Shown here piece by piece: positions 16,303 through 25,851 of a stretch of 64,000 bases of DNA. Position 1 is the first letter of the stretch, and each line of letters opens with the position of its first letter. A program made the translations under genes and the position numbers. The DNA comes from JAWKVD01 sp041398225 (lineage in GTDB: Bacteria > Pseudomonadota > Alphaproteobacteria > Caulobacterales > Hyphomonadaceae): positions 140,625 to 204,624 of the forward strand of contig JAWKVD010000006.1 in NCBI GenBank assembly GCA_041398225.1, read 5' to 3'. The notes below the pieces were generated by a model. It saw only the letters and a program-made list of their open reading frames with translations, searched no databases and had not been told where the DNA came from.

Positions 16303-17004
16303 TTAACCCGCCCGCTTCACTTGCTGGAGATTGGTGATCGTCTGGGTCGAAACGGCCGAGAACGTCTTGCCGAAAGCCGAGCCGGCCATATCGGTCTCCA
16401 TGCGCGAAACATAGGGCCGGCCGTTGGCGGCCGTCGCGCAGGTGATCTCCATGTTCAGCCGTTCCAGCTTGGCGAAGATTTCGGGCTTGTACGGTTGGGG
16501 CAGGGTGACGCTCATCGACTTGAGCAGCCCCGTCGCTTCGTCGACGCGCGCGATCGCGACCACCTTCTTCATCACCTTGCGCTCCATGCCGCCGCTGCGT
16601 TCGTTGGGGAGCGGGGTGAACCGAACCACGCGCAGCCCGTTCTGAACGCCAAGATCGCTGACCGGGCCGTCCGCGCCGGCGAAAACGCTGTCGCACCAGA
16701 TGTCGCCGTCCGCGTTCTTCTCCATCCGTTTGTCGATCTTCATGGCGTCGGCCTTCTCTCCCTTCGCCTCGTAGATCGTTACGCGGTCGCCTTCGGGGCG
16801 CGACGGGTCGAATTTCCCCTTCACCGTGCCGGTCTCGTCGCCGCTGTTCTGCATATGAAAATCGTAAGCGTAGGCCGCTGCTGGAACGGCCGGCGAAATT
16901 CGCAGGGCGCGGGCGAGCAGGTCGGCGGGCGGCGCCGTCTGCGCGACCGCCGGCAGCGCCATGGCGGCTGCGGCGACAGCAAAACACGTCAGTATCCGGC
17001 GCAT
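16303..17004 (-). CDS. Exported hypothetical protein
   Basis: A 233-residue protein with a signal peptide (MRRILTCFAVAAAAMALPAVAQ). The ATG at 17004 is chosen because a GGGAGGATCAG Shine-Dalgarno stands just before it; an in-frame Met 10 codons upstream only adds a charged extension. The mature part is a soluble, mostly beta-looking domain with one tryptophan-cysteine pair (DIWCDSVFAG) and a second Cys near the C-terminus. No known family is recognised. It is divergent from the helicase gene, 58 bp away. Confidence 0.65.
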   Translation of the reverse strand: MRRILTCFAVAAAAMALPAVAQTAPPADLLARALRISPAVPAAAYAYDFHMQNSGDETGTVKGKFDPSRPEGDRVTIYEAKGEKADAMKIDKRMEKNADGDIWCDSVFAGADGPVSDLGVQNGLRVVRFTPLPNERSGGMERKVMKKVVAIARVDEATGLLKSMSVTLPQPYKPEIFAKLERLNMEITCATAANGRPYVSRMETDMAGSAFGKTFSAVSTQTITNLQQVKRAG

Positions 17005-17062
17005 CTGATCCTCCCAACCTTCGACCCGCGACATCCGCCGCGCCCTTGCTTATGATCGTCTC

Positions 17063-19564
17063 ATGGCCGGAAAAGGGCGCCCCCAAAAGAAAGTGCAGGC
17101 CGCCCTGCCGGAGCCGTTCGAGGCCTGGTTTCGCGGGCGGGGCTGGACCCTGCGCGCCCACCAGGCGGGGGTTCTGGAGGCCGCTCGCGAGGGCCGGGGC
17201 GGCCTGGTCATCGCGCCCACGGGCGGCGGCAAGACGCTGGCGGGGTTCTTGCCCAGCCTGATCGAACTGGCCGCCGCGCCGCCGCGTAAAATCCCGGCCC
17301 TGCACACGCTTTATCTTTCGCCCCTGAAGGCGCTGGCGACCGACGTCGCGCGGAACCTGCAGGCGCCCATCGAGGAGATGGGCCTGCCGGTTTCGGTGGA
17401 GGTCCGCACCGGCGACACCAGCGCTTCGCGTCGTCAGCGCCAGAGGGCGAAACCGCCCGACATCCTGATGACCACGCCCGAACAGCTGGCGCTGCTCTTG
17501 GCCTCCGAACATGCCGAGGTGTATTTCCGCACCCTGCGTTCGGTGGTCGTCGACGAAATCCACGCCATCGCCCAATCGAAGCGCGGCGACCTTCTGGCCT
17601 TGGGGCTGGCGGCCTTGCGCAACTGGGCGCCCGAAGCGCGCTTCGTCGGTCTGTCCGCCACCGTTCGCGATCCCGAGGCGCTCGCGAAATGGCTGGGGCC
17701 GGAAACCTCCGTCATCCGCCATGAAGGCGGCGCCAGCGCGCACCTCGAAGTGCTCGACAGCGAGAACCGAATACCGTGGGCGGGCCATTCCGGCCGCCAC
17801 GCCGTGAAGGAAGTCTACGACCGCATCCGCCAGTCGAACATGTCGCTGGTGTTCGTGAACACCCGCAGCCAGGCCGAAATGATGTTCCAGGAGCTCTGGC
17901 GGGTGAACGAAGACGCCCTGCCGATCGCGCTGCACCACGGGTCGCTGGACGTAGACCAGCGCCGCAAGGTCGAAAGCGCCATGGCCGCCGGAACCTTGAA
18001 GGCGGTGGTCTGCACCTCGACGCTCGATCTCGGCATCGACTGGGGCGCGGTCGATCTGGTGGTCCAGATGGGCGCCCCGAAAGGGTCGTCACGGCTCATC
18101 CAGCGCATCGGCCGCGCCAACCACCGCATGGACGAGCCCTCGCGCGCCTTGCTCGCACCCTCCAATCGCTTCGAGGTTCTCGAATGTCGCGCGGCGGTCG
18201 ACGCGGTCGCGGCAGGAGAACTCGACGGCCCGCCGCCGCGCAAGGGCGCGCTCGACGTTCTGGCCCAGCATGTCATGGGCCGGGCCTGCGGCGACGGCTT
18301 CGACGCGCTCGTCCTCTACGACGAAGTGATCACCGCCGCGCCCTACGCCGATCTCGACTGGGAGACATGGGAACGCATCGTCGATCTCGTGGCGACCGGC
18401 GGTTATGCGCTTCGCACCTATGACCGCTTCCGCCGCATCGTGAAATTCCCGGACGGCATCTGGCGCGCCCGAAACGACGACGTGCGCAGACGCCACCGCA
18501 TGAACGTCGGAACCATCGTCGAAAGCCCCATGGTCGCCGTGCGCATGGCCCAGATCACAAGCGCGGTCGGCGGTCAGGCGCGCCGCGTCATCCGCCCGGG
18601 CCGCAAGCTCGGCGAGATGGAGGAGTACTTCTTCGAAATGCTCACGCCGGGCGACACCTTCCTGTTCGCCGGCGAGATACTGAGGTTCGAAGCTCTCGTC
18701 GAAGGCGACGCGCTGGTCACGCGAACTTACGATCCCGACCCGGCGATCCCGTCCTACAATGGCGGCAAGTTCCCGCTGACGACCTTTCTCGCCGCGCGCG
18801 TGCGCGCCATGCTCCATGACCGGGACGGCTGGAAGCATCTGCCCGATCAGGTCCGCGAATGGATCGAGATTCAGGAACGCAAATCGCTCATCCCCGAACC
18901 CGATCAGCTTCTGGTCGAAACCTTCCCGCGCGGGGACCGCCACTACCTCGTCGCCTACACCTTCGAGGGGCGGCTTGCGCATCAGACGCTTGGCATGCTT
19001 CTCACCCGCCGCCTCGAACGCTGGGGCTACAAGCCGCTGGGCTTCGTCGCCTCTGAATACGCCCTGTCGGTCTGGGCGCTGGAGGACCTCGGCGACGTCG
19101 ACATGGATGAGCTGTTCCACGAGGACATGCTCGGCGACGATCTCGACGCATGGCTGCAGGAAAGCGCCCTGATGAAGCGAACCTTCCGCAATTGCGCGCT
19201 GATCTCCGGACTGCTCGAACGCCGCCAGCCGGGCGGCGAAAAGTCGGGCCGGCAGGTCACCTTCTCGACCGACCTGATCTACGACGTTCTGCGCAGCCAC
19301 GAACCCGACCACATCCTACTGGAAGCCGCACGCCGCGACGCCGGCGACGGACTTCTGGACATTCGCAGGCTGGGCGAGGCGCTGGCGCGCATTCGCGGGC
19401 GCATCCTGCACGCAAGGCTGACCGACATTTCGCCCTTCGCCGTGCCCGTCATGCTGGAGATCGGGCGCGAACCCGTCTTCTCTGGCGACGCCTCCGAAGC
19501 CATCCTGCGCGAAGCGGAAGAAGATCTTGTGCGCGACGCCATGGCTCTGTCCGATCCGGATTGA
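17063..19564 (+). CDS. Ligase-associated DNA damage response DEXH-box helicase (Lhr-like)
   Basis: This 833-residue superfamily-2 helicase has Walker A IAPTGGGKTLAGF, motif Ia SPLKALATD, motif II VVDEIHAI (DEIH box), motif III LSATVRD, and motifs IV-VI through CTSTLDLGIDWG and LIQRIGRANHRM. A winged-helix and Lhr-core C-terminal half follows. The family (TIGR04121) normally sits with an ATP-dependent DNA ligase, an MBL-fold exonuclease and the PdeM endonuclease in a repair operon. Here only PdeM follows, 31 bp downstream, and the upstream neighbour is an unrelated gene on the other strand. Confidence 0.93.
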   Translation: MAGKGRPQKKVQAALPEPFEAWFRGRGWTLRAHQAGVLEAAREGRGGLVIAPTGGGKTLAGFLPSLIELAAAPPRKIPALHTLYLSPLKALATDVARNLQAPIEEMGLPVSVEVRTGDTSASRRQRQRAKPPDILMTTPEQLALLLASEHAEVYFRTLRSVVVDEIHAIAQSKRGDLLALGLAALRNWAPEARFVGLSATVRDPEALAKWLGPETSVIRHEGGASAHLEVLDSENRIPWAGHSGRHAVKEVYDRIRQSNMSLVFVNTRSQAEMMFQELWRVNEDALPIALHHGSLDVDQRRKVESAMAAGTLKAVVCTSTLDLGIDWGAVDLVVQMGAPKGSSRLIQRIGRANHRMDEPSRALLAPSNRFEVLECRAAVDAVAAGELDGPPPRKGALDVLAQHVMGRACGDGFDALVLYDEVITAAPYADLDWETWERIVDLVATGGYALRTYDRFRRIVKFPDGIWRARNDDVRRRHRMNVGTIVESPMVAVRMAQITSAVGGQARRVIRPGRKLGEMEEYFFEMLTPGDTFLFAGEILRFEALVEGDALVTRTYDPDPAIPSYNGGKFPLTTFLAARVRAMLHDRDGWKHLPDQVREWIEIQERKSLIPEPDQLLVETFPRGDRHYLVAYTFEGRLAHQTLGMLLTRRLERWGYKPLGFVASEYALSVWALEDLGDVDMDELFHEDMLGDDLDAWLQESALMKRTFRNCALISGLLERRQPGGEKSGRQVTFSTDLIYDVLRSHEPDHILLEAARRDAGDGLLDIRRLGEALARIRGRILHARLTDISPFAVPVMLEIGREPVFSGDASEAILREAEEDLVRDAMALSDPD

Positions 19565-19595
19565 CCTCGGCGCCGACCCTCGCGAGGTTGGCGAC

Positions 19596-20333
19596 ATGTC
19601 GCTCCGGGCCTTACCCCAGATCGCCCCCCGCGCCGCGCAGCCGATCATGCTGTGCGGCGTAGACGTGGAGGCGCTCAACTGCGGCGCGCTGTTCTGGCGC
19701 GCGCGCTCCACGCTTGTCGTCTCCGACCTGCACCTCGAAAAGGCGTCGTCCTACGCCGAAGGCGGCCAGATGCTGCCGCCCTACGACACCGAGGCGACGT
19801 TGAGGCGCATTGAAGCGCTGATCGATGCGTTGGTGCCGCAGCGTGTGGTCTCGCTCGGCGACAGCTTCCATGATCGCCGGTCGCGCCAGCGCCTGCCGCT
19901 CGCCAACGTCGCCACGATCCACGCGCTCACGGCCAGAACCGACTGGATATGGATTGTCGGCAACCACGATCCGCTGCCGCCGGAAGATCTCGGTGGACGC
20001 ATTCTGCACGAACACCGCGACGGCCCGCTGGTGATGCGCCACGAGCCGCAGAGCACCGGCGCTGCAGGCGAGATTGCCGGCCACCTGCATCCGTGCGCGC
20101 GCGTCGCGGGCAGGGGACGAACGGTCCGCGCAAGGTGTTTCGTCAGCGATGGCGAACGTCTGGTGATGCCCGCCTATGGCGCCTTGACCGGAGGCCTCAA
20201 CGTGCTCGATCCGGCGTTCGCGGATCTGTTCGGCTCCGGCATGCGGGCGCATGTTCTGGGGCGCGATGGCGTCTACACGGTCTCGACCGACAGGCTCGCG
20301 CCCGATGCGCGCCGCCGCCGCGCCGCCGGTTGA
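19596..20333 (+). CDS. pdeM: Ligase-associated DNA damage response endonuclease PdeM
   Basis: A 245-residue metallophosphoesterase. The dinuclear metal-site motifs are in order: VVSDLHLEKASS, VSLGDSFHD, IVGNHDP, and a late histidine pair GEIAGHLHPCA. The family acts with the Lhr-like helicase in a DNA-repair module, and the helicase gene is immediately upstream. I chose the ATG at 19596 because it leaves no overlap and sits after GAGGTTGGCGAC; an earlier in-frame start at 19527 would overlap the helicase by 38 nt. The C-terminal tail is Arg-rich. Confidence 0.9.
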   Translation: MSLRALPQIAPRAAQPIMLCGVDVEALNCGALFWRARSTLVVSDLHLEKASSYAEGGQMLPPYDTEATLRRIEALIDALVPQRVVSLGDSFHDRRSRQRLPLANVATIHALTARTDWIWIVGNHDPLPPEDLGGRILHEHRDGPLVMRHEPQSTGAAGEIAGHLHPCARVAGRGRTVRARCFVSDGERLVMPAYGALTGGLNVLDPAFADLFGSGMRAHVLGRDGVYTVSTDRLAPDARRRRAAG

Positions 20334-20348
20334 TCGCCTGGCGTCGCT

Positions 20349-21092
20349 CTAGCGCCGTCCCACCCAGGTTGCGGCCCCGCCGATCAGCGCGCCGGTCAGA
20401 ACCGCGAGAAAGCCGTAGATCACCCCGTGATTGGCCGAGAGATCGTACAGCGTCGCATCCATGCCGCCGCGCACCAGGTCCAGCGGCTTTTCCGTTTCGG
20501 AAACCGGATACCCGCCGCGAAAGAACACCGCCCGCACCAGATATTTGCCCGTCGGCGCATTCGGCGGCAGTTCGATCCGCGCGCGCCTCAGACCGCCGTC
20601 GAGGCGCTCAATGGTGGTGACGGTCGCTGAATAAAGCCCCTCGTTCATTTTCTGCTGCACATAGGCCGTGCGCCAGGTTTCGAGGGCGGGATCGCCAGCG
20701 TACCCGCCATCCGGCAGAGCGGCGGCCGCCGCGCTCAGGCCCGCCTCGCGCATCTCTTCGGGGGAGACCGTTTCCAGCACCTGCTGCTCCGCCCCGGCCA
20801 GGAACACGGCGGGCGCATGGAAGCTGAAGCGGGCCTCGCCCTCGCGCGTGTTGCGGATGATGGTCTGCGGCAGCGGAGGCCCGATCAGCGCAACGGCGAG
20901 ACCGGTAGAGGGATCGTCCTGCGCCGGCGGCGCGGCGAACAGCGCGATCTCGGCGCCGGAATAGTTCACCTTCACCTCGACCGTCTCGGCGGCCAGCCCG
21001 GCGGCCAGCTTGTCGAGGCTTGAGGTCTGCGCATCCGCCGCCAGCGGAATGGCGAGAAGGCCGATAGCGATGCCGAGCTGTTTGATCCTCAC
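20349..21092 (-). CDS. TIGR02186 family membrane-anchored protein
   Basis: A 247-residue protein with a signal peptide (MRIKQLGIAIGLLAIPLAADA), a large periplasmic beta-rich domain (AETVEVKVNYSGAEIALFAA is the typical opening) and one C-terminal transmembrane helix (GVIYGFLAVLTGALIGGAATW). This matches TIGR02186, an alphaproteobacterial family of unknown function consistently paired with a TauE/SafE exporter. The start ATG overlaps the exporter's stop by 4 nt (ATGA), so the two are coupled and the protein may be an accessory of the transporter. Confidence 0.88.
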   Translation of the reverse strand: MRIKQLGIAIGLLAIPLAADAQTSSLDKLAAGLAAETVEVKVNYSGAEIALFAAPPAQDDPSTGLAVALIGPPLPQTIIRNTREGEARFSFHAPAVFLAGAEQQVLETVSPEEMREAGLSAAAAALPDGGYAGDPALETWRTAYVQQKMNEGLYSATVTTIERLDGGLRRARIELPPNAPTGKYLVRAVFFRGGYPVSETEKPLDLVRGGMDATLYDLSANHGVIYGFLAVLTGALIGGAATWVGRR

Positions 21093-22000
21093 GAGGCCTG
21101 CTCCAGCCGGTATTCAGGTTTCGGCGCCCAGAACAGGTCATAGCCCAGACGCGCGGCCAGCCCCAGAACGACAATCGCCAGCAGCAGCCGCAATTGCGAA
21201 CCGCGCAGCCGCCGCCCGGCCGCCGCCCCGGCGCGCGCGCCTACAACGCCGCCGATCATCAGGATGAAGGCGAGCACCAGATCCACCGTCCCGTTGAACG
21301 AAGCCTGCAGGAAGGTGACGAAGCCGGTGAGGAACACGATCTGGAACAGCGAGGTGCCCACCATCACCCGCGTCGGAACGCCCAGCAGATAGACCATGGC
21401 AGGCGCCAGAATGAAGCCGCCGCCCACGCCCAGCACCGCCGCCAGCAAGCCGACAAAGAAGCCGATGGCGATGGGCGGCCAGATGCTGATGTAGAGGCCC
21501 GAGCGCGGAAACCGCTGTTTGTGGGGCAGGGCGCGCATCCATGCGCGAATGCGGGCCCGCCGCCGGTCGGAATCTTCTTCGCCCGAGCGCACCGCGCGCA
21601 GGCTTTCCCAGAACATCAATCCGCCGATCAGCGACAGGAAGATCAGGTAGAGAAACGAAACCGTGGTGTCGATGACGCCGAGGTGCCGCAACAGGCTGAA
21701 CACGCCCACGCCGGCGCTCGATCCGGCCAGTCCGCCCGCGAGCATGATCGAGCCCAGCCGGACATCGACGCCCCGTTCCTGAAAGTGCGAGGCCGCCCCG
21801 GCGATCGAGGTCGCCATGACCTGGTTGGCCTGGGTCGACGCCGCGACAGCCGGCGGCACGCCGTAGAAGATCAGCAGCGGAGTCAGAAGGAAGCCGCCGC
21901 CGACCCCGAACAGGCCGGACAGAAACCCCACCAGCGCGCCAATGGAAGCGACGATCAGAGGATCGACCGCTACCTGCGCAATGGGGAGGTGAATCAGCAT
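21089..22000 (-). CDS. TauE/SafE family sulfite exporter
   Basis: A 303-residue polytopic inner-membrane protein with about eight helices and the duplicated family motif: SIGALVGFLSGLFGVGGGFLL near the N-terminus and VGLLAAVLGVGGGFILAPAM in the second half. Both GxGGGF/L repeats are intact. Members export sulfite or organosulfonates, and the substrate here is not shown. Coupling to a TIGR02186 gene by a 4-nt overlap is the usual alphaproteobacterial arrangement. Confidence 0.93.
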   Translation of the reverse strand: MLIHLPIAQVAVDPLIVASIGALVGFLSGLFGVGGGFLLTPLLIFYGVPPAVAASTQANQVMATSIAGAASHFQERGVDVRLGSIMLAGGLAGSSAGVGVFSLLRHLGVIDTTVSFLYLIFLSLIGGLMFWESLRAVRSGEEDSDRRRARIRAWMRALPHKQRFPRSGLYISIWPPIAIGFFVGLLAAVLGVGGGFILAPAMVYLLGVPTRVMVGTSLFQIVFLTGFVTFLQASFNGTVDLVLAFILMIGGVVGARAGAAAGRRLRGSQLRLLLAIVVLGLAARLGYDLFWAPKPEYRLEQAS

Positions 22001-22203
22001 TTTGTTCTTCTACGCGCCCGTCCGGTACGCAGGAAGAACCATGAAGGTGTATATTCGCTTGAGAGAACGCGATTTTACAGCGCTATCGCCCGATCTCGGG
22101 CCATCCGAAGCGCCTCGCAGTCCCGGCTGTCCGCCCCGGTCGCGACCTAAGCGAGCCGCCGCCTGACCCGCTCCCGCAACAGCGGTGCGGAAGAGGGGCG
22201 GGA

Positions 22204-25200
22204 TCAGCCCGGCTGGGTCCAGGCCCGCTCGCCCAGATCGCCATTGGCCCGCGCCACGCCCTTCTTGGGCGCGAAGGAACGGGCGCGTTTGCGGATGTCG
22301 TCGGCCTCGGCCTGCGGCAGCTCCGACAGCAGGGCGCGCGCCCGGCGCCCGGCGTCCTGGTCTCCGCCGCGCGATGCGATCTCGAACCAGTAGGCCGCTT
22401 CCGCCGGATCGGCGGTCACGCCCAGCCCTTGCTCGTAAAGCACGGCGAGATTGAACTGGCTGTCGATCAGGCCATGGTCGGCGGCCTGCCGGAACCACTC
22501 GACGGCGGCGGCGTAGCTCTGCGGACCGGCGTCGCCCTCGGCGTAGAACACGGCGAGGTCGTGCATCGCTTTCACATTGCCGCCGATGGCCGCCTGTTCG
22601 GTCCACTTCCGCGAGGCCGCCATGTCGCGCGGCACGCCCGTGCCGTCCTCGTACAGCTTCGCCATGCGGTACTGCGCCATCACCAGCCCTTTGCCGGCGG
22701 CTTCCCGGATCAGCGAGACCGCGCGGGTCTTCTCCGGGCCCTTCAGCATTTCGAGGCCGTAGTCATAGAGCGCGATCGGATCGCCGGACTCGACCGCGTC
22801 GGCCAGGGTGATGCGCGGCGGCTCGACAGGCTGGGCCGCAGGCGCCGTCGTCGCGGGTTTCTCCGGAATCGTTTCGGCCAGCGCAGCGGCCGCTTTCGTC
22901 TCCAGCGGGATTTCCTCGAACATGTCGTCCTGAGGCTCGCCGGCGCCCGCATCGGCGGTTTCGACGCCCGGCGCGGCGGGGGCGGCGTTCGTGGCGGTGT
23001 CGTCGTCGAACAGGGCGGCTTCGGCCGCCGCCGGATCGCCGCTGTCGATCAGCGGCGTAGAGGGTTCGTGCCGCGCGACCGTATCGGCTCCGGGGTCCTG
23101 CTTGCCCCGCATCATCGACCACGCGCCGCCGCCGGCCACCGCGATCGCCAGCGCCGCCGACGCCATCAGCGGTCCGCGACCGATCCCCTTGCGTCCATTG
23201 TCCGACATGGTCGCCATCGGAATGTGACGGCCATAGCGCGCCGCGTTGCGCGCCTCCTGAATGAACTGATGGTTCGAACCGTGCCCGCGCGACGGGTCCG
23301 GCAGATCGGCCAGAAACTCGATATCGCCCGGTTCGCCGGATTCCAGAAACACGTCGTCGGCGTCGAGCAGATCGTCGATATCGCGCGCCACGTCGCCGGT
23401 GGGGGCGGTCTTGTCGGCCTTCTCGACGATCGCCGGGATCGCCTCCGGCTCGGTTATGTCGGCGGGCTCGCTCTCGTCGAACAGCTGTTGTTCGGACACC
23501 GGATCGAACGGCGGCGGCTCCACGCCGATAACGCCTTCATCCTCTTCGAGAATGTCCAGCACTGTCGGCTCGCCGTCGGCCTCGGGCGGACCCGAGCCGG
23601 CGTCCGCGACATTCACGGTCAGCGTCGCGACGGCCTCGAGCGTGTCAAAGCCGTCGTCATCGCCGCTCGGGTTGACGTCTTCGAGATCTGAGACACGGCG
23701 CGCCAGCGACGACACCGTATTGTGCAGCGGGTTCAGCGACTCCGCCGAACTCTCGCTCAACTCGTCGAGCCGCCGCGTCATGTCGGACAGCGTTTCCTGC
23801 AGCCGGGATTCGTGATTGCGCCCCGCTTCCTCGACGCGATCCTCGATCGCCTTGAGCGAGTCCCGGTGCTGGTTCTGCAGCCGCTCCGCCACCCGCGCGA
23901 CCTGTTCGCCGATCTGGCTGATCGCATCGGCGCTGCGGCGCTCGCTGTCGCGCACCCGCTCGTCGATCCGGTCGATGAACTTCTCGAACTCGTCCGCGTT
24001 GAAACGGCCCTCGGCCTCAAGACGCCGGTTCAGCTCTTCGATGCTTTCCTGCGCGCGCGCCTGCACGCGCTCGACCGCCGCGCCGAACTGTTCGCTCGCC
24101 GTTTCGATGGCCTTGGCGCTGCGCGTTTCCGACTCCCGCACGCGCGTTTCCAGCGACGTGCCCAGCCGTCCCATATCGTCGCGCAGACGGCTCACGGCGT
24201 CTTCGCCAGCGCCCAACCGCCCGGCCAGCGACTCCACCTCGGAGCGCATCTGCGCCAGCCCGCCGACATCGCCCGCCTCGATCTTGCGCAGGCGGTCGTC
24301 GACCGCGCGGGAGAGCCGCCCGATCTGTTCGCTCATCGCGTCGACCACATCGGCCTGCCGCGCTTCGGCGGTCTCCAGACGGCCCTGGATTGTTCGGAAA
24401 GACTTCTCCAGCCGCTCGATCTGTTCCGGACGATGCGTGCGCAGCGCTTCTTCGAGACGCCTTTCGAAATCCTCGCGAACCGCGTGCATCGGCCGCGACA
24501 GATCCTCGGCCAGCGCATCCAGCCGGCGCTGGAACGTCGCCTGCATCCGGTCGCTTTCGCTGTCCCGGCTCTGCGAGAGCTTGTTCAGCCGATCGTCGAT
24601 CCCGGAGACCGAACGCTCGACCGACTTCAGCGCCGCTTCGGAATCGCGCTCCGACCGGTCGATCCGGTCGATGATCCGCGAAACGGAATCGCCCAGCTTG
24701 CCCACCGCCTCGCGCGTCTTCTCCTCAATCGAGTCGACGCGGTCGATCAGATCCTTCGACATCGCCCGCGAGCGGGAGAGGGTGGTCTCGAGCGCGCGCT
24801 CCATGCGCCAGGTCGTATCGGCGACCGTGCGATCGGCCTTGCTCTCGAACATCTCGAAACGGTTGGCCGCATCGGTGATGCGTCCCAGCGCGCCGTCCAT
24901 CTTGCGCTCGACGTCCGAGAGATGCCCCTCGACGCCGCTCAGCCGGGTTTCAAGTTCGCCGGCGTTGGCGCGCACGGCCCGGTCGATGGAATCGTCCAGC
25001 GTGCGCGTTACGCCCTCGACCTGATCCGAAACCTGCCGCACGCGATCCTCGAAAAGATCGCGCAGCTCGCCCTGTTCGCGTTCAAGCGAGTTGGCGCGCG
25101 CCTGAACCGTCTCGGCCAGTCGCTTGAGCGCGCCTTCCAGAAGCTGCAGATTCTCAAGCGTCGCGCCGCCCGTCGTTTCTTCTTCGAGGGTGGCGATGCG

Positions 25201-25632
25201 TTCCTTCAGCGCCGATTGCGCGCCTTCGATCTCTCCGATCGCGCGCAGCATCTTCTCGACCGCGCCGAGTTGCGCGCGTCCGCTTTCATCGACCTTGCCC
25301 ATCAGGCCGAGCATCGACTTGTCGAGCCCGGCGACCGCGCGCGCCGACCGGCTTTGCGAGATTTCCAGACGCGCCGACAGGCGCTCGATCTCTTCGGACA
25401 ATTCCCTCAGCTCGTCCGGCCGATCGCTCGGAACGATGATCTTGCGCGCCTTCGGCGGATGGATCGGCGAAGCTTTTTCCGCGTTGGTCGCGGGCGCTTC
25501 GTCCTCTTCATCGTCCAGAAGCAGGGAATTCAGATATTGACCAAGCGTAAGGCCGCGGCGTTCTGCGCGTTGTCGCGCAGCCGCTCGCGCCTCGGGGGCG
25601 ATCCCCTTCACGCTCCATGGCCCCTGCGTCAT
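22204..25632 (-). CDS. PodJ-like polarity protein: N-terminal RHH-like motif, long coiled coil, TM helix, Sel1 repeats
   Basis: A 1142-residue protein. It opens with WSVKGIAPEARAAARQRAE and TLGQYLNSLLL, as in Caulobacter PodJ-type proteins. Residues about 75-650 are a very long coiled coil rich in Arg/Glu/Asp/Ser. An acidic linker (about 650-815), one transmembrane helix (about 821-841, SAALAIAVAGGGAW) and four Sel1-type repeats in the periplasm (about 950-1107, e.g. YRMAKLYEDGTGVPRD) follow. The peptidoglycan-binding tail of PodJ is missing. PodJ organises a cell pole, and a similar scaffold role is inferred. The start at 25632 has GGAGCCAGGA before it. A CtrA box and a GANTC site lie upstream. 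Confidence 0.85.
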   Translation of the reverse strand: MTQGPWSVKGIAPEARAAARQRAERRGLTLGQYLNSLLLDDEEDEAPATNAEKASPIHPPKARKIIVPSDRPDELRELSEEIERLSARLEISQSRSARAVAGLDKSMLGLMGKVDESGRAQLGAVEKMLRAIGEIEGAQSALKERIATLEEETTGGATLENLQLLEGALKRLAETVQARANSLEREQGELRDLFEDRVRQVSDQVEGVTRTLDDSIDRAVRANAGELETRLSGVEGHLSDVERKMDGALGRITDAANRFEMFESKADRTVADTTWRMERALETTLSRSRAMSKDLIDRVDSIEEKTREAVGKLGDSVSRIIDRIDRSERDSEAALKSVERSVSGIDDRLNKLSQSRDSESDRMQATFQRRLDALAEDLSRPMHAVREDFERRLEEALRTHRPEQIERLEKSFRTIQGRLETAEARQADVVDAMSEQIGRLSRAVDDRLRKIEAGDVGGLAQMRSEVESLAGRLGAGEDAVSRLRDDMGRLGTSLETRVRESETRSAKAIETASEQFGAAVERVQARAQESIEELNRRLEAEGRFNADEFEKFIDRIDERVRDSERRSADAISQIGEQVARVAERLQNQHRDSLKAIEDRVEEAGRNHESRLQETLSDMTRRLDELSESSAESLNPLHNTVSSLARRVSDLEDVNPSGDDDGFDTLEAVATLTVNVADAGSGPPEADGEPTVLDILEEDEGVIGVEPPPFDPVSEQQLFDESEPADITEPEAIPAIVEKADKTAPTGDVARDIDDLLDADDVFLESGEPGDIEFLADLPDPSRGHGSNHQFIQEARNAARYGRHIPMATMSDNGRKGIGRGPLMASAALAIAVAGGGAWSMMRGKQDPGADTVARHEPSTPLIDSGDPAAAEAALFDDDTATNAAPAAPGVETADAGAGEPQDDMFEEIPLETKAAAALAETIPEKPATTAPAAQPVEPPRITLADAVESGDPIALYDYGLEMLKGPEKTRAVSLIREAAGKGLVMAQYRMAKLYEDGTGVPRDMAASRKWTEQAAIGGNVKAMHDLAVFYAEGDAGPQSYAAAVEWFRQAADHGLIDSQFNLAVLYEQGLGVTADPAEAAYWFEIASRGGDQDAGRRARALLSELPQAEADDIRKRARSFAPKKGVARANGDLGERAWTQPG

Positions 25633-25703
25633 TCCTGGCTCCGAATCGGACAGTCGGGAGGCTGTCCCAAATCCCTTCACGCTGCCAGTTGGAGAGCCCG
25701 CCG

Positions 25704-25718
25704 TTAAAAGGGCGTTAA
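25704..25718. promoter_or_regulatory. CtrA-binding box upstream of the PodJ-like gene
   Basis: TTAA-AAGGGCG-TTAA matches the full CtrA consensus TTAA-N7-TTAA exactly. It lies 72-86 bp upstream of the PodJ-like start codon. A GANTC (GAATC, 25643-25647) site for the CcrM methylase lies between them. CtrA and GcrA/CcrM control podJ in Caulobacter, so cell-cycle control is inferred here. Confidence 0.7.
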
Positions 25719-25851
25719 GCATACCGGCGAGCCCCCAAGATCGCGTCGTTTGAATTGACCCCGCGACTGACAAGAACTACGATTTCCGCAGCGTTAATAA
25801 GCGCAGACCTAGCTAAATGCTTGAGTCAAAAAGAAATATTGGGAGGCGAGA

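Noticed and set aside
16250..17938. A 562-codon minus-strand frame spanning an exported protein gene and the helicase start
   Set aside because: It covers two unrelated real genes out of frame and has no family similarity.
23722..25707. A 661-codon plus-strand frame opposite the PodJ-like gene
   Set aside because: The coiled-coil codons on the other strand explain it; no signal, domain or start is credible.
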